Shown here: positions 18,549 to 27,896 of the stretch, in pieces
How positions within the stretch are numbered: the first letter of the stretch is position 1
Layout of the letters: each line of letters begins with the position of its first letter
Source of the DNA: an uncultured Armatimonadota bacterium
GTDB lineage: Bacteria; Armatimonadota; Fimbriimonadia; Fimbriimonadales; Fimbriimonadaceae
DNA length: 64,000 nt
Assembly: GCA_903927025.1 (NCBI GenBank)
Contig: CAIYLG010000052.1
Location: forward strand, 186,001 to 250,000
Direction: 5' to 3'
Translations under genes and position numbers: made by a program
The notes under the pieces: generated by a model
Database searches by the model: none
What the model was told of the DNA's origin: nothing
The model's input: the letters and a program-made list of their open reading frames with translations, nothing else

Positions 18549-20288
18549 GTGAAGTCCCTATCCCTTATAACCCGCAAACGAGGCCGATTAGCGGCTGGTA
18601 TCGCCCTTGGTGGCGTTGTATTTGTGTCCTTGACCGGTGCCTATGCGCTGAGATCATTCTTTGCCCGGCCTGGAGAAGGGGCGCTGCAGTATGTGCCCGC
18701 AGATTCTCTTCTCGTCGCCAGCATCGACCTTGTCCCTTCTCCCACCCAAGCTCTGGCATTCAAGCGAATTGATGACAGCCTGGATCGAAACACCTTTGAT
18801 CACTTGTTCGAGAAGTCCATCCTCGAGCTCATCGACCACAGCAAGTCTGCTGAGGCGCTTCGTCCGCTTATCCTGCGCAGCGGTGCTGTATGCATGACCA
18901 ACAACGCAGAGAACCCGAATAGCCAAGACGGCATTCTCTTCCTCGCTGTCAAGGATGGCAAAGAGGCGTTACAGATCCTTCAGAAAAACGCCTACCCAAA
19001 GTTCTATAAGGGTCTCAAGTATTTCAAGACCGGAAAGGGCTCCATGCTCGTGATGGTAATGGATGATTTTCTCGTCCTCAGCGACAAGCCGCAGCAGTTT
19101 GCCCGCGTACTGGCGGTAAAGAACGGCGAAGCCAAAGCGATCACCTCAGTTCCAGAGTTCGAAGAGGGCAGACACGCCATTGCTGAAGACTCGAATCTAG
19201 TCCTGTACGTCTCTCCGAAAATTGTTGCCAGCGTCGCAAAGGGGTCTGAAGACAAAATGTCGCTTCCCGAGTGGGCCACAATCGGCCTCTCCATCCGTGA
19301 TGGCGGACTCGGCATGAGCATGGCTACCAAAATGGATCCATCTAAGAATGCTGGGTTCCAAGCGATGAGCCAGATCGCCCCGGTGAGAACCGACCTGTTC
19401 CAGGTGCTGCCAAGCGGCTCCTACGGAATGATGGTGCTCTCCAATCCGTCGGAATATTTCAATGCGATGAAGTCGGGTTGGAAAGACGGAAAGGAACTCG
19501 ACAAGACGATCGCACAGATGGAAGATTCTGTCCAGAAGGGAATTGGCCTGTCGATCCAGAAAGACCTTATTCCGGCCTTGAAAGGTGATGCTGTCGCGGC
19601 GGTTTACCCTTCGCAGGATGGAGCCCCAGCGGGCGTCGATCTGCTCATGATCGTGGACGATTCAAACGGAGCCAATCCGGCAGACGCTGTCGACCGATTC
19701 CAATCCTTCGTGGAGGCGCAGGTAGCCAAAGAGGGCAATTCGCCTAAGCTGTTTGTCGAGCAGAAAATGGTCGGCGGTCGGGAGTTCAAAGTCAACGACA
19801 AGGTTGAAACCGACATGCGAAAGAGCATCGGAAACGGCATGAGCCCTGACTCCGTTCGTAAGGACATCTTGGTCGGCAAGAAGACAGTGGTCTTCGCAAT
19901 GGTCGGCAAAGCTGTCATTGCCTCCACCTCTCAGGATCTTCTTGATAAGGCGGTCGCCTCTTACACTTCCAAGACGAACGGTCTCAATGGAGACCCTAAG
20001 CTCGGAGCGAGTGAGAAGACCATGCTGGACGGCTCTCAGTCATTCGCTGTGTTCAGCCTCTCTCGCATTGCTGAGGGAATCAAGAACACGATGGTGACGT
20101 CCAAGATGAGCGCTGACGATAAGAAGCTGTTCGACGGCGTCATCAGCGCCTTTGAGTCGCTCAACGATCCCCTTTACCTCAAGGGTAAAGCCTCACCCGA
20201 CGGGCTTTCAACTGGCGGAGTGTTCATTCCGCTGGACTATGACAAGCTCATCGACATCATTGGCGGCGCAGTCAACAAAAAGCACTAG
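18549..20288 (+). CDS. Membrane-anchored DUF3352-like protein
   Basis: 579 residues. A basic N-terminus followed by one membrane helix (about 15-37) anchors it, with the bulk outside. The mature part begins LQYVPADSLLVASIDL, the typical opening of DUF3352-like proteins (an exported family of unknown function), and alternates strands and helices with repeated modules of about 200 residues (GSMLVMVMDDFLVLSDKP and KKTVVFAMVGKAVIAST are equivalent segments). GTG start supported by AGAGAGG 7-8 bp upstream. A candidate structured leader precedes it and a strong bidirectional terminator follows. No function can be assigned. Confidence 0.75.
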   Translation: MKSLSLITRKRGRLAAGIALGGVVFVSLTGAYALRSFFARPGEGALQYVPADSLLVASIDLVPSPTQALAFKRIDDSLDRNTFDHLFEKSILELIDHSKSAEALRPLILRSGAVCMTNNAENPNSQDGILFLAVKDGKEALQILQKNAYPKFYKGLKYFKTGKGSMLVMVMDDFLVLSDKPQQFARVLAVKNGEAKAITSVPEFEEGRHAIAEDSNLVLYVSPKIVASVAKGSEDKMSLPEWATIGLSIRDGGLGMSMATKMDPSKNAGFQAMSQIAPVRTDLFQVLPSGSYGMMVLSNPSEYFNAMKSGWKDGKELDKTIAQMEDSVQKGIGLSIQKDLIPALKGDAVAAVYPSQDGAPAGVDLLMIVDDSNGANPADAVDRFQSFVEAQVAKEGNSPKLFVEQKMVGGREFKVNDKVETDMRKSIGNGMSPDSVRKDILVGKKTVVFAMVGKAVIASTSQDLLDKAVASYTSKTNGLNGDPKLGASEKTMLDGSQSFAVFSLSRIAEGIKNTMVTSKMSADDKKLFDGVISAFESLNDPLYLKGKASPDGLSTGGVFIPLDYDKLIDIIGGAVNKKH

Positions 20289-20301
20289 TCGCTAGGGGGA
20301 C

Positions 20302-20341
20302 AAAAAAGCGGGGTTGCTCCTTGGAGCAACCCCGCTTTTTT
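20302..20341. terminator. Bidirectional intrinsic terminator
   Basis: A 13-bp stem GCGGGGTTGCTCC / GGAGCAACCCCGC with a TT loop, flanked by six A on the left and six T on the right. It works for the plus-strand DUF3352-like gene (ends 20288) and equally for the minus-strand M28 peptidase gene (ends 20347). Textbook rho-independent form. Confidence 0.95.
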
Positions 20342-20346
20342 GTGGC

Positions 20347-21873
20347 TTAGTTCTTTACGTCGTGGACGGGAGGAACCGGGTTGTCGCTGATTGCATAGGC
20401 AGTCAGGTAGTACAGCTTTGCAGAGTTGGCCAGCTTCAGGAAGTCGATCTTGTCGACCGTATCCGAAGGCTGGTGGTAGTCGGGCGTGAAGCCATCAAAC
20501 AGGAAGGCGATGGGGATTCCGCGAGACGCAAAGTTGTAGTGGTCACTACGGGTGTAAACGTCTTCAGCGTCGTACTTGAACTTAAATCCAATGCATTTAT
20601 TCGCTTCCTGAATCACCTTGTCGAGTTCGGTTGAGATTCGCTTGCTGCCGACGAGGCGAATCGTGTCGAGGTTTTCCTTCTCCACATCGATTCTTCGCTG
20701 GTCGCCGTTCTGCGCTCCGTAGGAGTCTCGGGCGACCATGTCCATCTGCAGCTCCGACACCATCTTGTCGAGGGGAATCATCGGGTGGTTCACCAGATAG
20801 GAGCTTCCGATGAGTCCCATCTCCTCTCCACAGAACGTCATGAACAGGATGCTCCGCTTGGGCTTCTTAGGGTTGATCGACATTGCGTGAGCAATCGAAA
20901 GGACCGCAGTTGAGCCAGAGCCATCATCGTCCGCACCTGGGTAGATGACGGTGCCCTGCTTGCCAAGGTGATCCAAGTGGCCGCCTATGCCGATGTACTC
21001 CTTGCTGAGGTCTGCATCCGAACCAGGGAGGAGCGCCACGACGTTCGGAACTCCAATCTGGTGGGCATCAACGGTTGCCTTGATGCGCACATAACCTCGG
21101 CTGTACTTCACTGGAGTCGCTTTGCCAGGCGTTAGAGTTGCATCGGTCAGTTCGAGGCTTCCCACGAGATCGGCCGCCGCTTTGGCAGAGATGACACCCA
21201 TCGGAACTCGAATCCCTCTTCGGCTTCCTGCATTCGCGGACCCTGTGCTCACTCGTGAAGACGTATATGCCGCCGGAGGCACTTTTGCGGCCACAGTGAG
21301 AACCGCCATCGGGTTTTGGCGGAAGATGGCCATTCGAGTAGCGGTCGGAATGTTGTCGCCGTAAAGCAGAACAATGCGTCCCTGAAGACTGCCGTCATCA
21401 AACTGCGTTCCTTCCGTCCCAGGCTTCACCACGGCAAGCACGCCCGTAAGCGTTGAGCTTGCCGCGGCCGTGGTCATTCGGAAATCTGGACCAGCGGCAA
21501 TCGACTTGTCTGAGCCCAGTACGTCCAAGCTGCTGCCGGCATCCACGAAGTGAGAAACATTGAACGGGACGTTTTGGAAGTAGGTGCCATTGTCGCCCAT
21601 CGGCTTCAGGCCCCATGCCTTGAAATGAGCCGCAACGTAATCGGCTGCCTTCTGGAACCCAGGCTGGCCTGAACCTCGGCCCTCGCACTCATTGGCCAAG
21701 AAGGTGAGGATTTCTCTAGCCTGATTCATCGAGATGGAATCCCATCCCTTTTTTAGGTCGGCAGGAGGAGGAGCTGTGGTTCCCGGAAACTGAGCGAAGG
21801 CGCATGCCATTGCCGCTGAAAAGCAGGCAGATGAGAAAAGCCGTTTGAATTGAATTGAGGAATGACGCGGCAT
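20347..21873 (-). CDS. Secreted M28 family zinc aminopeptidase
   Basis: 508 residues with an N-terminal signal peptide ending near residue 28 (ACAFAQ). A protease-associated (PA)-type insert lies at about 110-260. The M28 catalytic core has all zinc ligands and the general base: GGHLDH (H299, D301), ADDDGSGS (D316/D317), CGEEMG (E350, E351), MDMV (D378) and SDHYNF (H445). Such enzymes remove N-terminal residues from peptides outside the membrane. Alone on its strand between two terminators. Confidence 0.93.
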   Translation of the reverse strand: MPRHSSIQFKRLFSSACFSAAMACAFAQFPGTTAPPPADLKKGWDSISMNQAREILTFLANECEGRGSGQPGFQKAADYVAAHFKAWGLKPMGDNGTYFQNVPFNVSHFVDAGSSLDVLGSDKSIAAGPDFRMTTAAASSTLTGVLAVVKPGTEGTQFDDGSLQGRIVLLYGDNIPTATRMAIFRQNPMAVLTVAAKVPPAAYTSSRVSTGSANAGSRRGIRVPMGVISAKAAADLVGSLELTDATLTPGKATPVKYSRGYVRIKATVDAHQIGVPNVVALLPGSDADLSKEYIGIGGHLDHLGKQGTVIYPGADDDGSGSTAVLSIAHAMSINPKKPKRSILFMTFCGEEMGLIGSSYLVNHPMIPLDKMVSELQMDMVARDSYGAQNGDQRRIDVEKENLDTIRLVGSKRISTELDKVIQEANKCIGFKFKYDAEDVYTRSDHYNFASRGIPIAFLFDGFTPDYHQPSDTVDKIDFLKLANSAKLYYLTAYAISDNPVPPVHDVKN

Positions 21874-21983
21874 GGCGTCTAATTTACGCGGTTTGAACCT
21901 AAAATGGGCGATTGCATCGGCATCATTTGAATGGATTGTGCCGGAGGGTCAGGGAATTCTTACCCTTTGGGACCTGAATGAAC

Positions 21984-22008
21984 AAAAAGGCCCTGCCGAA
22001 GCAGGGCC
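21984..22008 (-). terminator. Terminator of gap
   Basis: Read on the minus strand, GGCCCTGC, a TTCG tetraloop and GCAGGGCC are followed by five T. It lies 24 bp after the gap stop codon. The UUCG loop and short T-run make a standard intrinsic terminator. Confidence 0.9.
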
Positions 22009-22032
22009 CAATCTGTTGATCTGAACTTGCGC

Positions 22033-23040
22033 TTACAGTCGATCGCCAACAAACTTGGCGAGGTCTGCGATTCGCGAGCTGTAGCCCCACTCATTGTCGT
22101 ACCATGCGACGACTTTGATGAAGTTGCCCAAGCCGATCGTGTCGACTGAGGAGAAGATGGAGGAGTGATGATTGCCCTTCAGGTCGGTGGAAACCAGTTC
22201 CTCGTCGCTGTACTGAAGAATGCCCTTCATCGCGCCATCGGCATATTCCTTCATCGCGGCATTGATCTCTGCCGGAGAAGCATCCTTGGAAAGGAGAGCA
22301 GTGAAGTCCACAACCGAAACGGTCGGGGTCGGAACTCGGAAAGCCATGCCCGTGAACTTGCCCTGAAGCTCTGGGATAACCAGGCCGACAGCTCGTGCGG
22401 CGCCCGTGGAGCTTGGAACGATGTTCTGTGATGCGGCTCGCGCGTCTCGGAGGTCCTTGGCGGCGGTGTCCTGAGTCTTCTGGGTGTTGGTGAAGGCGTG
22501 GACGGTGGTGAGCAGGCCCTTCTCGATACCGAACTTCTCGTGCAGAACCTTAGCAACCGGTGCGAGACCGTTGGTGGTGCAGCTGGCGTTCGAAATGACG
22601 TTGTGCTTGGCGGTGTCGTAAACGTTGTCGTTGACGCCGAGAACGATGGTGAGATCTTCGTTCTTAGCAGGAGCTGAGATGATGACCTTCTTCACGCCGC
22701 TGTTTCGGTGAGCGGCTGCCTTGGTGGCGTCCGTGAAAAATCCGGTGGATTCGATGACGATGTCAACGCCCGCTTCATCCCACTTGATCGCGCCTGGGTC
22801 TCGCTCTGCGAAGACTTTGATCGCCTTGCCGTTTACGATGAACTCGCTGTCTGAGTACTCAACCGTGCCGTTGAACGGACCGTAGGTGCTGTCGTACTTA
22901 AACAGGTGAGCGTTGGTCTTGGTGTCGGTAAGATCGTTGACCGCAACGACTTCGAGTTCGCCTGGATACCGGGCTAGGATAGTTCGGAGAGACAGTCGTC
23001 CGATGCGTCCGAAGCCGTTGATTCCAATTCTTGTTGCCAT
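22033..23040 (-). CDS. gap: Glyceraldehyde-3-phosphate dehydrogenase, type I
   Basis: 335 residues. Interconverts glyceraldehyde-3-phosphate and 1,3-bisphosphoglycerate with NAD(P). The Rossmann motif GINGFGRIGR is at 5-14, the catalytic block SNASCTTNGLAPVAKVL holds the nucleophilic Cys near residue 153, and the C-terminal WYDNEWGYS is intact. VAVNDLTD after the second strand points to NAD use (Asp at the ribose position). Monocistronic: it has its own terminator, and a 168-bp divergent promoter region is shared with the Fpg-type gene. Confidence 0.98.
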   Translation of the reverse strand: MATRIGINGFGRIGRLSLRTILARYPGELEVVAVNDLTDTKTNAHLFKYDSTYGPFNGTVEYSDSEFIVNGKAIKVFAERDPGAIKWDEAGVDIVIESTGFFTDATKAAAHRNSGVKKVIISAPAKNEDLTIVLGVNDNVYDTAKHNVISNASCTTNGLAPVAKVLHEKFGIEKGLLTTVHAFTNTQKTQDTAAKDLRDARAASQNIVPSSTGAARAVGLVIPELQGKFTGMAFRVPTPTVSVVDFTALLSKDASPAEINAAMKEYADGAMKGILQYSDEELVSTDLKGNHHSSIFSSVDTIGLGNFIKVVAWYDNEWGYSSRIADLAKFVGDRL

Positions 23041-23208
23041 TAGTTTTCCCCTTCAGGTCGGTTGGCGGCGTTGCCAAACAACTTGCAAGTTTACCGTGTC
23101 AAGGGGTGCAATCCGGCATCAAAAAGGTTGCCAATACCCCTAAAAAGCACGCTTCCTAAGAGTGATTTAAGCTATTTTGCTGTGTTCTCAAACTGTTAGA
23201 ATCAACGT

Positions 23209-24096
23209 GTGCCAGAGCTTCCGGACGTTGAACTTTACCGAAGCCTAATCGCCGAGCGATTAGTGGGGAAGCGATTGCTCCGGCTAAGGTTTTTCACGCC
23301 ATTTGTTCTCCGCTCCGTAGATCCCTCGCCCGCAACGTTTGAATCCCTCGAACTGCTAGAGGTCCGTCGGCTGGGTAAGCGAATCGTCTTGGGGATGCAG
23401 GGAGGCTTCTTCCTCATCGTTCACCTTATGGTTGCCGGCCGATTTCGTTGGCAGGAGGGTGGATCTGCCGACGTGAAGCTGGGCGGAAAGATCGCCTCCG
23501 CCGCGATGGAGTTTGAAAACGGCGTTCTTTACCTCACGGAAGCCGGTTCCAAGAAGCGTGCCTCGATCACGCTCGTTCGGGGGGAGGAGGCGCTCGCCGC
23601 GTTGGACCCCGGTGGTATCGATGTGATGACATGTACCGTTGAGGAGTTCGGAAAGATGCTCAAGAGCGAGTCGCATACCGTGAAGGACGCACTGACCAAC
23701 CCACACCTCTTCAGTGGCATCGGCAACGCCTACTCGGATGAAATCCTTCATAGCGCCAAACTGTCGCCGATGAAGCGGACGGGCAGCCTAACTTCTGATG
23801 AGGTTGCGACCCTGCACGCTGTTGTCCAGGACACGACGTTGCTTTGGACTGAGAAACTAAAAAAGCAGTTTGCGAAAAAATTCCCTGGTGCAGGCGACAT
23901 CACCGCGTTCCGTCCAGAGTTTGCCGTCCACGGCAAATACGGCCAACCGTGCCCGGTGTGTGGAAAGCCGGTGCAGCGCATTCGGTATGCGGACAACGAG
24001 ACCAACTACTGTGCTGAGTGCCAGAACGGAGGCAGAATCCTCGCAGACCGAGCAATGTCGAGGTTGTTGAAAGACGATTTCCCGAGAACTCTGTAA
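23209..24096 (+). CDS. Fpg/Nei family DNA glycosylase
   Basis: 295 residues. Base-excision repair enzyme that cuts out oxidised bases and nicks the DNA by beta/delta elimination. After the GTG-coded initiator comes PELPDVE: the mature N-terminal Pro is the Schiff-base nucleophile and Glu3 the acid. The RRLGKRIVL lysine strand, the helix-two-turn-helix segment with NPHLFSGIGNAYSDEIL and a C-terminal zinc finger CPVC...CAEC, with an arginine-rich hairpin (VQRIRYADNETNYC), are present. The HLMVAGRF loop differs from the usual HLGMSGR of classical MutM, so the substrate range may differ from 8-oxoguanine. Confidence 0.93.
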   Translation: MPELPDVELYRSLIAERLVGKRLLRLRFFTPFVLRSVDPSPATFESLELLEVRRLGKRIVLGMQGGFFLIVHLMVAGRFRWQEGGSADVKLGGKIASAAMEFENGVLYLTEAGSKKRASITLVRGEEALAALDPGGIDVMTCTVEEFGKMLKSESHTVKDALTNPHLFSGIGNAYSDEILHSAKLSPMKRTGSLTSDEVATLHAVVQDTTLLWTEKLKKQFAKKFPGAGDITAFRPEFAVHGKYGQPCPVCGKPVQRIRYADNETNYCAECQNGGRILADRAMSRLLKDDFPRTL

Positions 24097-24123
24097 ATCC
24101 ACCATCCCCCAGTCCCCGGAGCT

Positions 24124-25416
24124 TTATCTCTTCGCGTCCCGAAGAATGTGAAGACTTAGCACGAACCCAAAGGTAAGGCACGCGGCACACCCGACAAACG
24201 GAGAGTAGCGGCCAAAGGCATGCCCCAAGCCCAAACTGGTGCCGACCGGCTGCATCTTCTCATACAGGAACGAACCGATGGGGGCGCCAATGATCGCTCC
24301 GATGCCTTGAGCGGTCATGACCGCTCCCAGGTTTGCGCCACGGCACTGAGGGTTGATGTCGCTGACACTGGCCATCCATGCTGGAATAGCGAGGAGGAAG
24401 CCTATCCCCAGGGGAATGCCGCACAGGGCGAAAATCCATGCCTGACGTAACGGCGGGATGAAGGCGGCGACCGCTATGATCCACATGCCAGCGGCGGCGA
24501 GCCCGAGGCCGAGATGGACTGCGTTGGAGCGTCCGATTCTCTCACCTAGGCGGGACATCGGCACACTTGCGGCTCCCATACCAAGCGCACAGGGCAAGAC
24601 GAGTGCTCCAATCATGGATTGACTCATGTGGAACTGGTCAGAAGGGAACAGTGTGAAGATAGCGAGCGGGAAGCCGATTCCTGCGAAGGTGATGAGTGAG
24701 AGCAAAAGGTAGGTTGGGATCTGTTTGAGCGAAGCCTTAAGGCCGCTGAGACTTCCTTCACCCTCCTTTTCAACTTGCCCATGCCCCTTGCTGATCTCGG
24801 GGACAAGCCTCCAAACACAGATCGAGACGGCAAGGAAGAGAATTCCAGCCAAGACCATTCCCGCGTACTTGGTGTGAGTCAGGTCGTTCGCGGCACCACC
24901 GACACCAAATGCAATGGCGATGCCAACCATATAGCAGAGGTTCAGGTAGGACATCGCCTCCTGGCGTTCTCCATCCTCAACCGCATCGCTCACAGCAGTA
25001 AAGGCGGCGGGCCAAAGCATCGCGGCTCCAAGCCCATCAATGGTCCTCAAGCCAAGGAATGCCAACAGTTCTGGAAAGGTTCCTCCTGTCTTTGGGACGA
25101 GAAGGCTTCCGAAAGCAGTGAAGACGCTAAGGGAAGGTCCGATCAGCATCAGCCGCTTGGGACCTATTCGGTCCGAAAGATGGCCCATTGGGCTTTTGAA
25201 GAGGGCTTCGCTGAGGAGAAACGCGACCACTACAAGACCAATCGTGCCTGCGCCAAACTGACGCTCGTCACGCAGGTAGTGCTGCATGGTGGTGAGATTC
25301 ATCACCGCATAGCCAGTCTCGGCTAAGAGTGCGATGAGCAGGAGTCTCACAACTGCCGGGCGTTTGAGAAGGGAAGGTCCCTTGCCCGAGGTTGGAGCGT
25401 TCACTGTTGTTGCCAT
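24124..25416 (-). CDS. MFS transporter
   Basis: 430 residues with 12 predicted membrane helices in two halves. The A-like motif GHLSDRIGPKRLM lies between helices 2 and 3, with a degenerate copy (MSRLGERIGRSNAVH) in the second half, as expected for the major facilitator superfamily. The central loop is charged. The substrate is unknown; the layout resembles drug or sugar exporters of the YfcJ/SetA kind, but nothing is decisive. Ends 28 bp from the convergent Fpg-type gene. Confidence 0.88.
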   Translation of the reverse strand: MATTVNAPTSGKGPSLLKRPAVVRLLLIALLAETGYAVMNLTTMQHYLRDERQFGAGTIGLVVVAFLLSEALFKSPMGHLSDRIGPKRLMLIGPSLSVFTAFGSLLVPKTGGTFPELLAFLGLRTIDGLGAAMLWPAAFTAVSDAVEDGERQEAMSYLNLCYMVGIAIAFGVGGAANDLTHTKYAGMVLAGILFLAVSICVWRLVPEISKGHGQVEKEGEGSLSGLKASLKQIPTYLLLSLITFAGIGFPLAIFTLFPSDQFHMSQSMIGALVLPCALGMGAASVPMSRLGERIGRSNAVHLGLGLAAAGMWIIAVAAFIPPLRQAWIFALCGIPLGIGFLLAIPAWMASVSDINPQCRGANLGAVMTAQGIGAIIGAPIGSFLYEKMQPVGTSLGLGHAFGRYSPFVGCAACLTFGFVLSLHILRDAKR

Positions 25417-25574
25417 CGACCTAATTCATGCGGGATCTAGTTCGTTCCCGTTGCGACCAGTTTACAGATGGGGACTATTGAGGGCCCAAAAGGCGGAGAA
25501 AAATCGGACTTCGCCCGTCATAAGAGTCGTTTAAGATCCGAATGTTCCTCGAACAGTGAGGCCTACGAAAAGAA

Positions 25575-25600
25575 TTTGGGCGACATTGCTGTCGCCCAAA
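25575..25600 (-). terminator. Terminator after rpsI
   Basis: A perfect 11-bp stem TTTGGGCGACA / TGTCGCCCAAA with a 4-nt loop lies 33 bp after the rpsI stop. On the minus strand it is followed by TTCTTTT, a broken T-run, so it probably ends the rplM-rpsI transcript. Confidence 0.75.
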
Positions 25601-25632
25601 AACAAGTAAGGAAGGTTGATCTGTCTGAACGA

Positions 25633-26028
25633 TCAGCGCTTAACGAACTGGAAGCCACGTCGCGCTTTCTTGCGGCCGTACTTCTTGGATTCCTTAATGC
25701 GCGAGTCTCGAGTGAGATAGCCGCCGCCTCGAAGCTCTTTCTTGAGCTCTTCGTCGATTTCTAGGAGGGCTCGGGAGATACCGAGTCGGATGGCGCCTGC
25801 CTGTCCGGTGATGCCGCCGCCCTTAGCCGTAGCCTTGACGTCGTATCGGCCTTCCATACCGAGGTGGACCAGCGGGCTCTTCACGAGGATCTCAAGGACA
25901 GGTCGTCCCAGGTACTCCTTGAAGTCTCGGCCGTTGATCGTGATCTTTCCCTCGCCGGGCGTAAGCCACACGCGAGCAATGGCGCACTTACGTCGCCCTG
26001 TTCCATAGTTCTGATGCGTAGATGCCAT
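25633..26028 (-). CDS. rpsI: 30S ribosomal protein S9
   Basis: 131 residues. YGTGRRKCAIARVWL at the N-terminus and the C-terminal GRKKARRGFQFVKR tail, which reaches toward the P-site tRNA, are diagnostic. It follows rplM by 4 bp, the near-universal rplM-rpsI pair. The last residue is Arg, as needed for the tail contact. Confidence 0.98.
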   Translation of the reverse strand: MASTHQNYGTGRRKCAIARVWLTPGEGKITINGRDFKEYLGRPVLEILVKSPLVHLGMEGRYDVKATAKGGGITGQAGAIRLGISRALLEIDEELKKELRGGGYLTRDSRIKESKKYGRKKARRGFQFVKR

Positions 26029-26032
26029 CGGT

Positions 26033-26476
26033 TTAATTCTTATCCTTCTTGATGTTCAGGGGCTGAGGGTTCTGTGCCGCGTGTGGATGCTCGCTGCCGG
26101 CGTACACCTTCAGTTTCTTGAAGAGCGCTTTGCCGAGCTTGGTCTTGGGAGTCATTCCCCACACTGCCTTCTCAACCAGCTTCACTGGATCATCAGCAAG
26201 CATCTTGCCTCTGCTGATGTTCTTGAGACCGTTTGGCCAACCACTGTGCCAGTAAATGATTTCATCGGCTTTCTTGCCAGTGAGAACCACTTTCTCCGCG
26301 TTGATGATGACGACAAAGTCACCGCAGTCTGCGTTGTAGGCAAAAGTCGGTTTGTGCTTGCCGCGGATAATCTGGGCTACCTGTGCTGCGAGTCGGCCTA
26401 CTGGCATGCCAGCGGCGTCGACCACGTACCACTTTTGCTCGATCGTCCCTTCCTTATTTGTATATGTCCTATTCAT
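26033..26476 (-). CDS. rplM: 50S ribosomal protein L13
   Basis: 147 residues from the ATG at 26476. Recognisable blocks are KWYVVDAAGMPVGRLAAQVA, RGKHKPTFAYNADCGDFVVI and RGMxP-like WGMTPKTKLG. A longer frame to 26527 has only a non-ATG start and adds residues that the family lacks. Upstream GGGACGG could serve as a weak SD. Binds 23S rRNA early in 50S assembly. First gene of the rplM-rpsI pair, 82 bp downstream of truA. Confidence 0.97.
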   Translation of the reverse strand: MNRTYTNKEGTIEQKWYVVDAAGMPVGRLAAQVAQIIRGKHKPTFAYNADCGDFVVIINAEKVVLTGKKADEIIYWHSGWPNGLKNISRGKMLADDPVKLVEKAVWGMTPKTKLGKALFKKLKVYAGSEHPHAAQNPQPLNIKKDKN

Positions 26477-26558
26477 GTTCGGTTTTCCGTCCCAGCTCAG
26501 GGCGGACCCTGTCTGATGTTTTCTCAAGTTCTCAGAACAAGTTCTGAAGTGAGTTCGT

Positions 26559-27344
26559 TTATGGAAGCTGCACGGTTTTTGCCGAGCGATTGTCTTTGGG
26601 ATGTCGACCGTAGCGTACGCGCATGAGGCAAAGCCCCTTCGCAGGCAGCACGACTGGCCAATTAAGTTGATTCCGCTCCTCAGTAAGGAGTTTGCCGACC
26701 TCTTCGACGGGTCTGTATCCGCGTCCTACTTCTAGGAGCGCACCAGCCATTCGTCGCATCATTCCGCGAAGAAAGGCCGTTCCGACCACGTCCACCCACA
26801 CCTCATCTCGGTAGTGGCGCACTTCAAAGGAGTAGAGCTCTCGCCTCGTGTTTTCCACGTGCGGGTCCAGTTCCTCAGTAAACGCCTTGAAATCGTGATC
26901 GCCAACAAGAAACCTTGCGGCTTCCTGCATTTTGGGGATGTCTAGCTCTCGACCGTACTCATGCACGAATCGGGAACGGAGCGGATCGCGCAGATCAGTT
27001 TGAATTCTGTATCGGTAGAACCGATCAAACGCGCTGAAACGACTGTGGAAGCTATCCGAAACATGTCGGGAAGCGATCACAGCGATATCCGGCTCCAGCA
27101 CATTGTTGACGATGCGCGCCCACTTTTCAGGTTCGATGTTCACTCCGGTATCGAAGTGACACACCTGACCTTTCGCGTGCGCGCCGCTGTCTGTGCGGCT
27201 AGCCCCTACGATCTCGATATCCTCGCCCGAGACACGGCGAACAGCTTCTCTCAAAGTGCTCTGAACGGTTCTCCGTCCAGTTTGTGCGGCCCAGCCGCAA
27301 AATTCGGTGCCGTCGTATGAAACGACGAACTGAATTCTCTTCAT
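26559..27344 (-). CDS. truA: tRNA pseudouridine(38-40) synthase TruA
   Basis: About 261 residues from the ATG at 27344, which aligns the start with the family opening (MKRIQFVVSYDGTEFCGWAAQ); ATG at 27356 is also possible. The catalytic Asp sits in SRTDSGAHA. The later RFSAFDRFYRYRI and FLRGMMRRMAGALLEVGRG segments are typical. It isomerises uridines 38-40 in the anticodon arm of many tRNAs. Lies 62 bp after rplQ, in the same order as in many bacteria (rplQ-truA-rplM-rpsI). Confidence 0.96.
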   Translation of the reverse strand: MKRIQFVVSYDGTEFCGWAAQTGRRTVQSTLREAVRRVSGEDIEIVGASRTDSGAHAKGQVCHFDTGVNIEPEKWARIVNNVLEPDIAVIASRHVSDSFHSRFSAFDRFYRYRIQTDLRDPLRSRFVHEYGRELDIPKMQEAARFLVGDHDFKAFTEELDPHVENTRRELYSFEVRHYRDEVWVDVVGTAFLRGMMRRMAGALLEVGRGYRPVEEVGKLLTEERNQLNWPVVLPAKGLCLMRVRYGRHPKDNRSAKTVQLP

Positions 27345-27406
27345 CACGCTCGGCATATCTCTATGCCACAAAAGTCAGGCTCACCTCTCGGCGAGCCCTA
27401 GAAACA

Positions 27407-27859
27407 TTAGGCAACCAGTTCGAGAACGGCTTCAGGTGCTCCATCGCCGCGTCGTGGTCCGATCTTGGTCAGGCGAGTGTAGCCGCCCGGTCGATCCTTG
27501 AATCGAGGTCCAATTTCGTCGAAAAGGTGCTTGACGAGATCTTCGCCGTTGATCAGGCTCATGGCAGCCAGAATCTGCGTCTTCTCACCAGGGGTCTTGC
27601 CGGCAAGCTTCTTCTCTGGCTTAGGAGAGGAGGAGCTGTGGCCAACGAGAACCTTTCGTGCTCGGCGTCGGGCTTCAAGGCCGTCTTCCATCTTGGTCAG
27701 CGTGATGAGCTTCTCAACGAGTCTCTGAAGCTCTTTGGCGCGACCGACGGTTGTACGGGTGTAGCCGTGTCGAATGAACTGGCGCTGAAGGTTAGTCAGC
27801 AGGGCCATGCGCTGATCGGACGGAAGCCCCAGCTTTCTATGGTCAATCTTGTGTGTCAT
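27407..27859 (-). CDS. rplQ: 50S ribosomal protein L17
   Basis: 150 residues, longer than the usual 115-130. Family motifs: RKLGLPSDQRMALLTNLQRQFIRHG (seen in part), TTVGRAKELQRLVEKLIT and GGYTRLTKIGPRRGDGA. The extra length is an insertion of about 25 residues, rich in Ser, Pro and Lys, near residues 75-95 (GHSSSSPKPEKKL), plus a short tail. Follows rpoA by 37 bp. Confidence 0.97.
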   Translation of the reverse strand: MTHKIDHRKLGLPSDQRMALLTNLQRQFIRHGYTRTTVGRAKELQRLVEKLITLTKMEDGLEARRRARKVLVGHSSSSPKPEKKLAGKTPGEKTQILAAMSLINGEDLVKHLFDEIGPRFKDRPGGYTRLTKIGPRRGDGAPEAVLELVA

Positions 27860-27896
27860 GGTTCTCTTTCTTTGGGCTTGGGCGTTTCGCCATCAA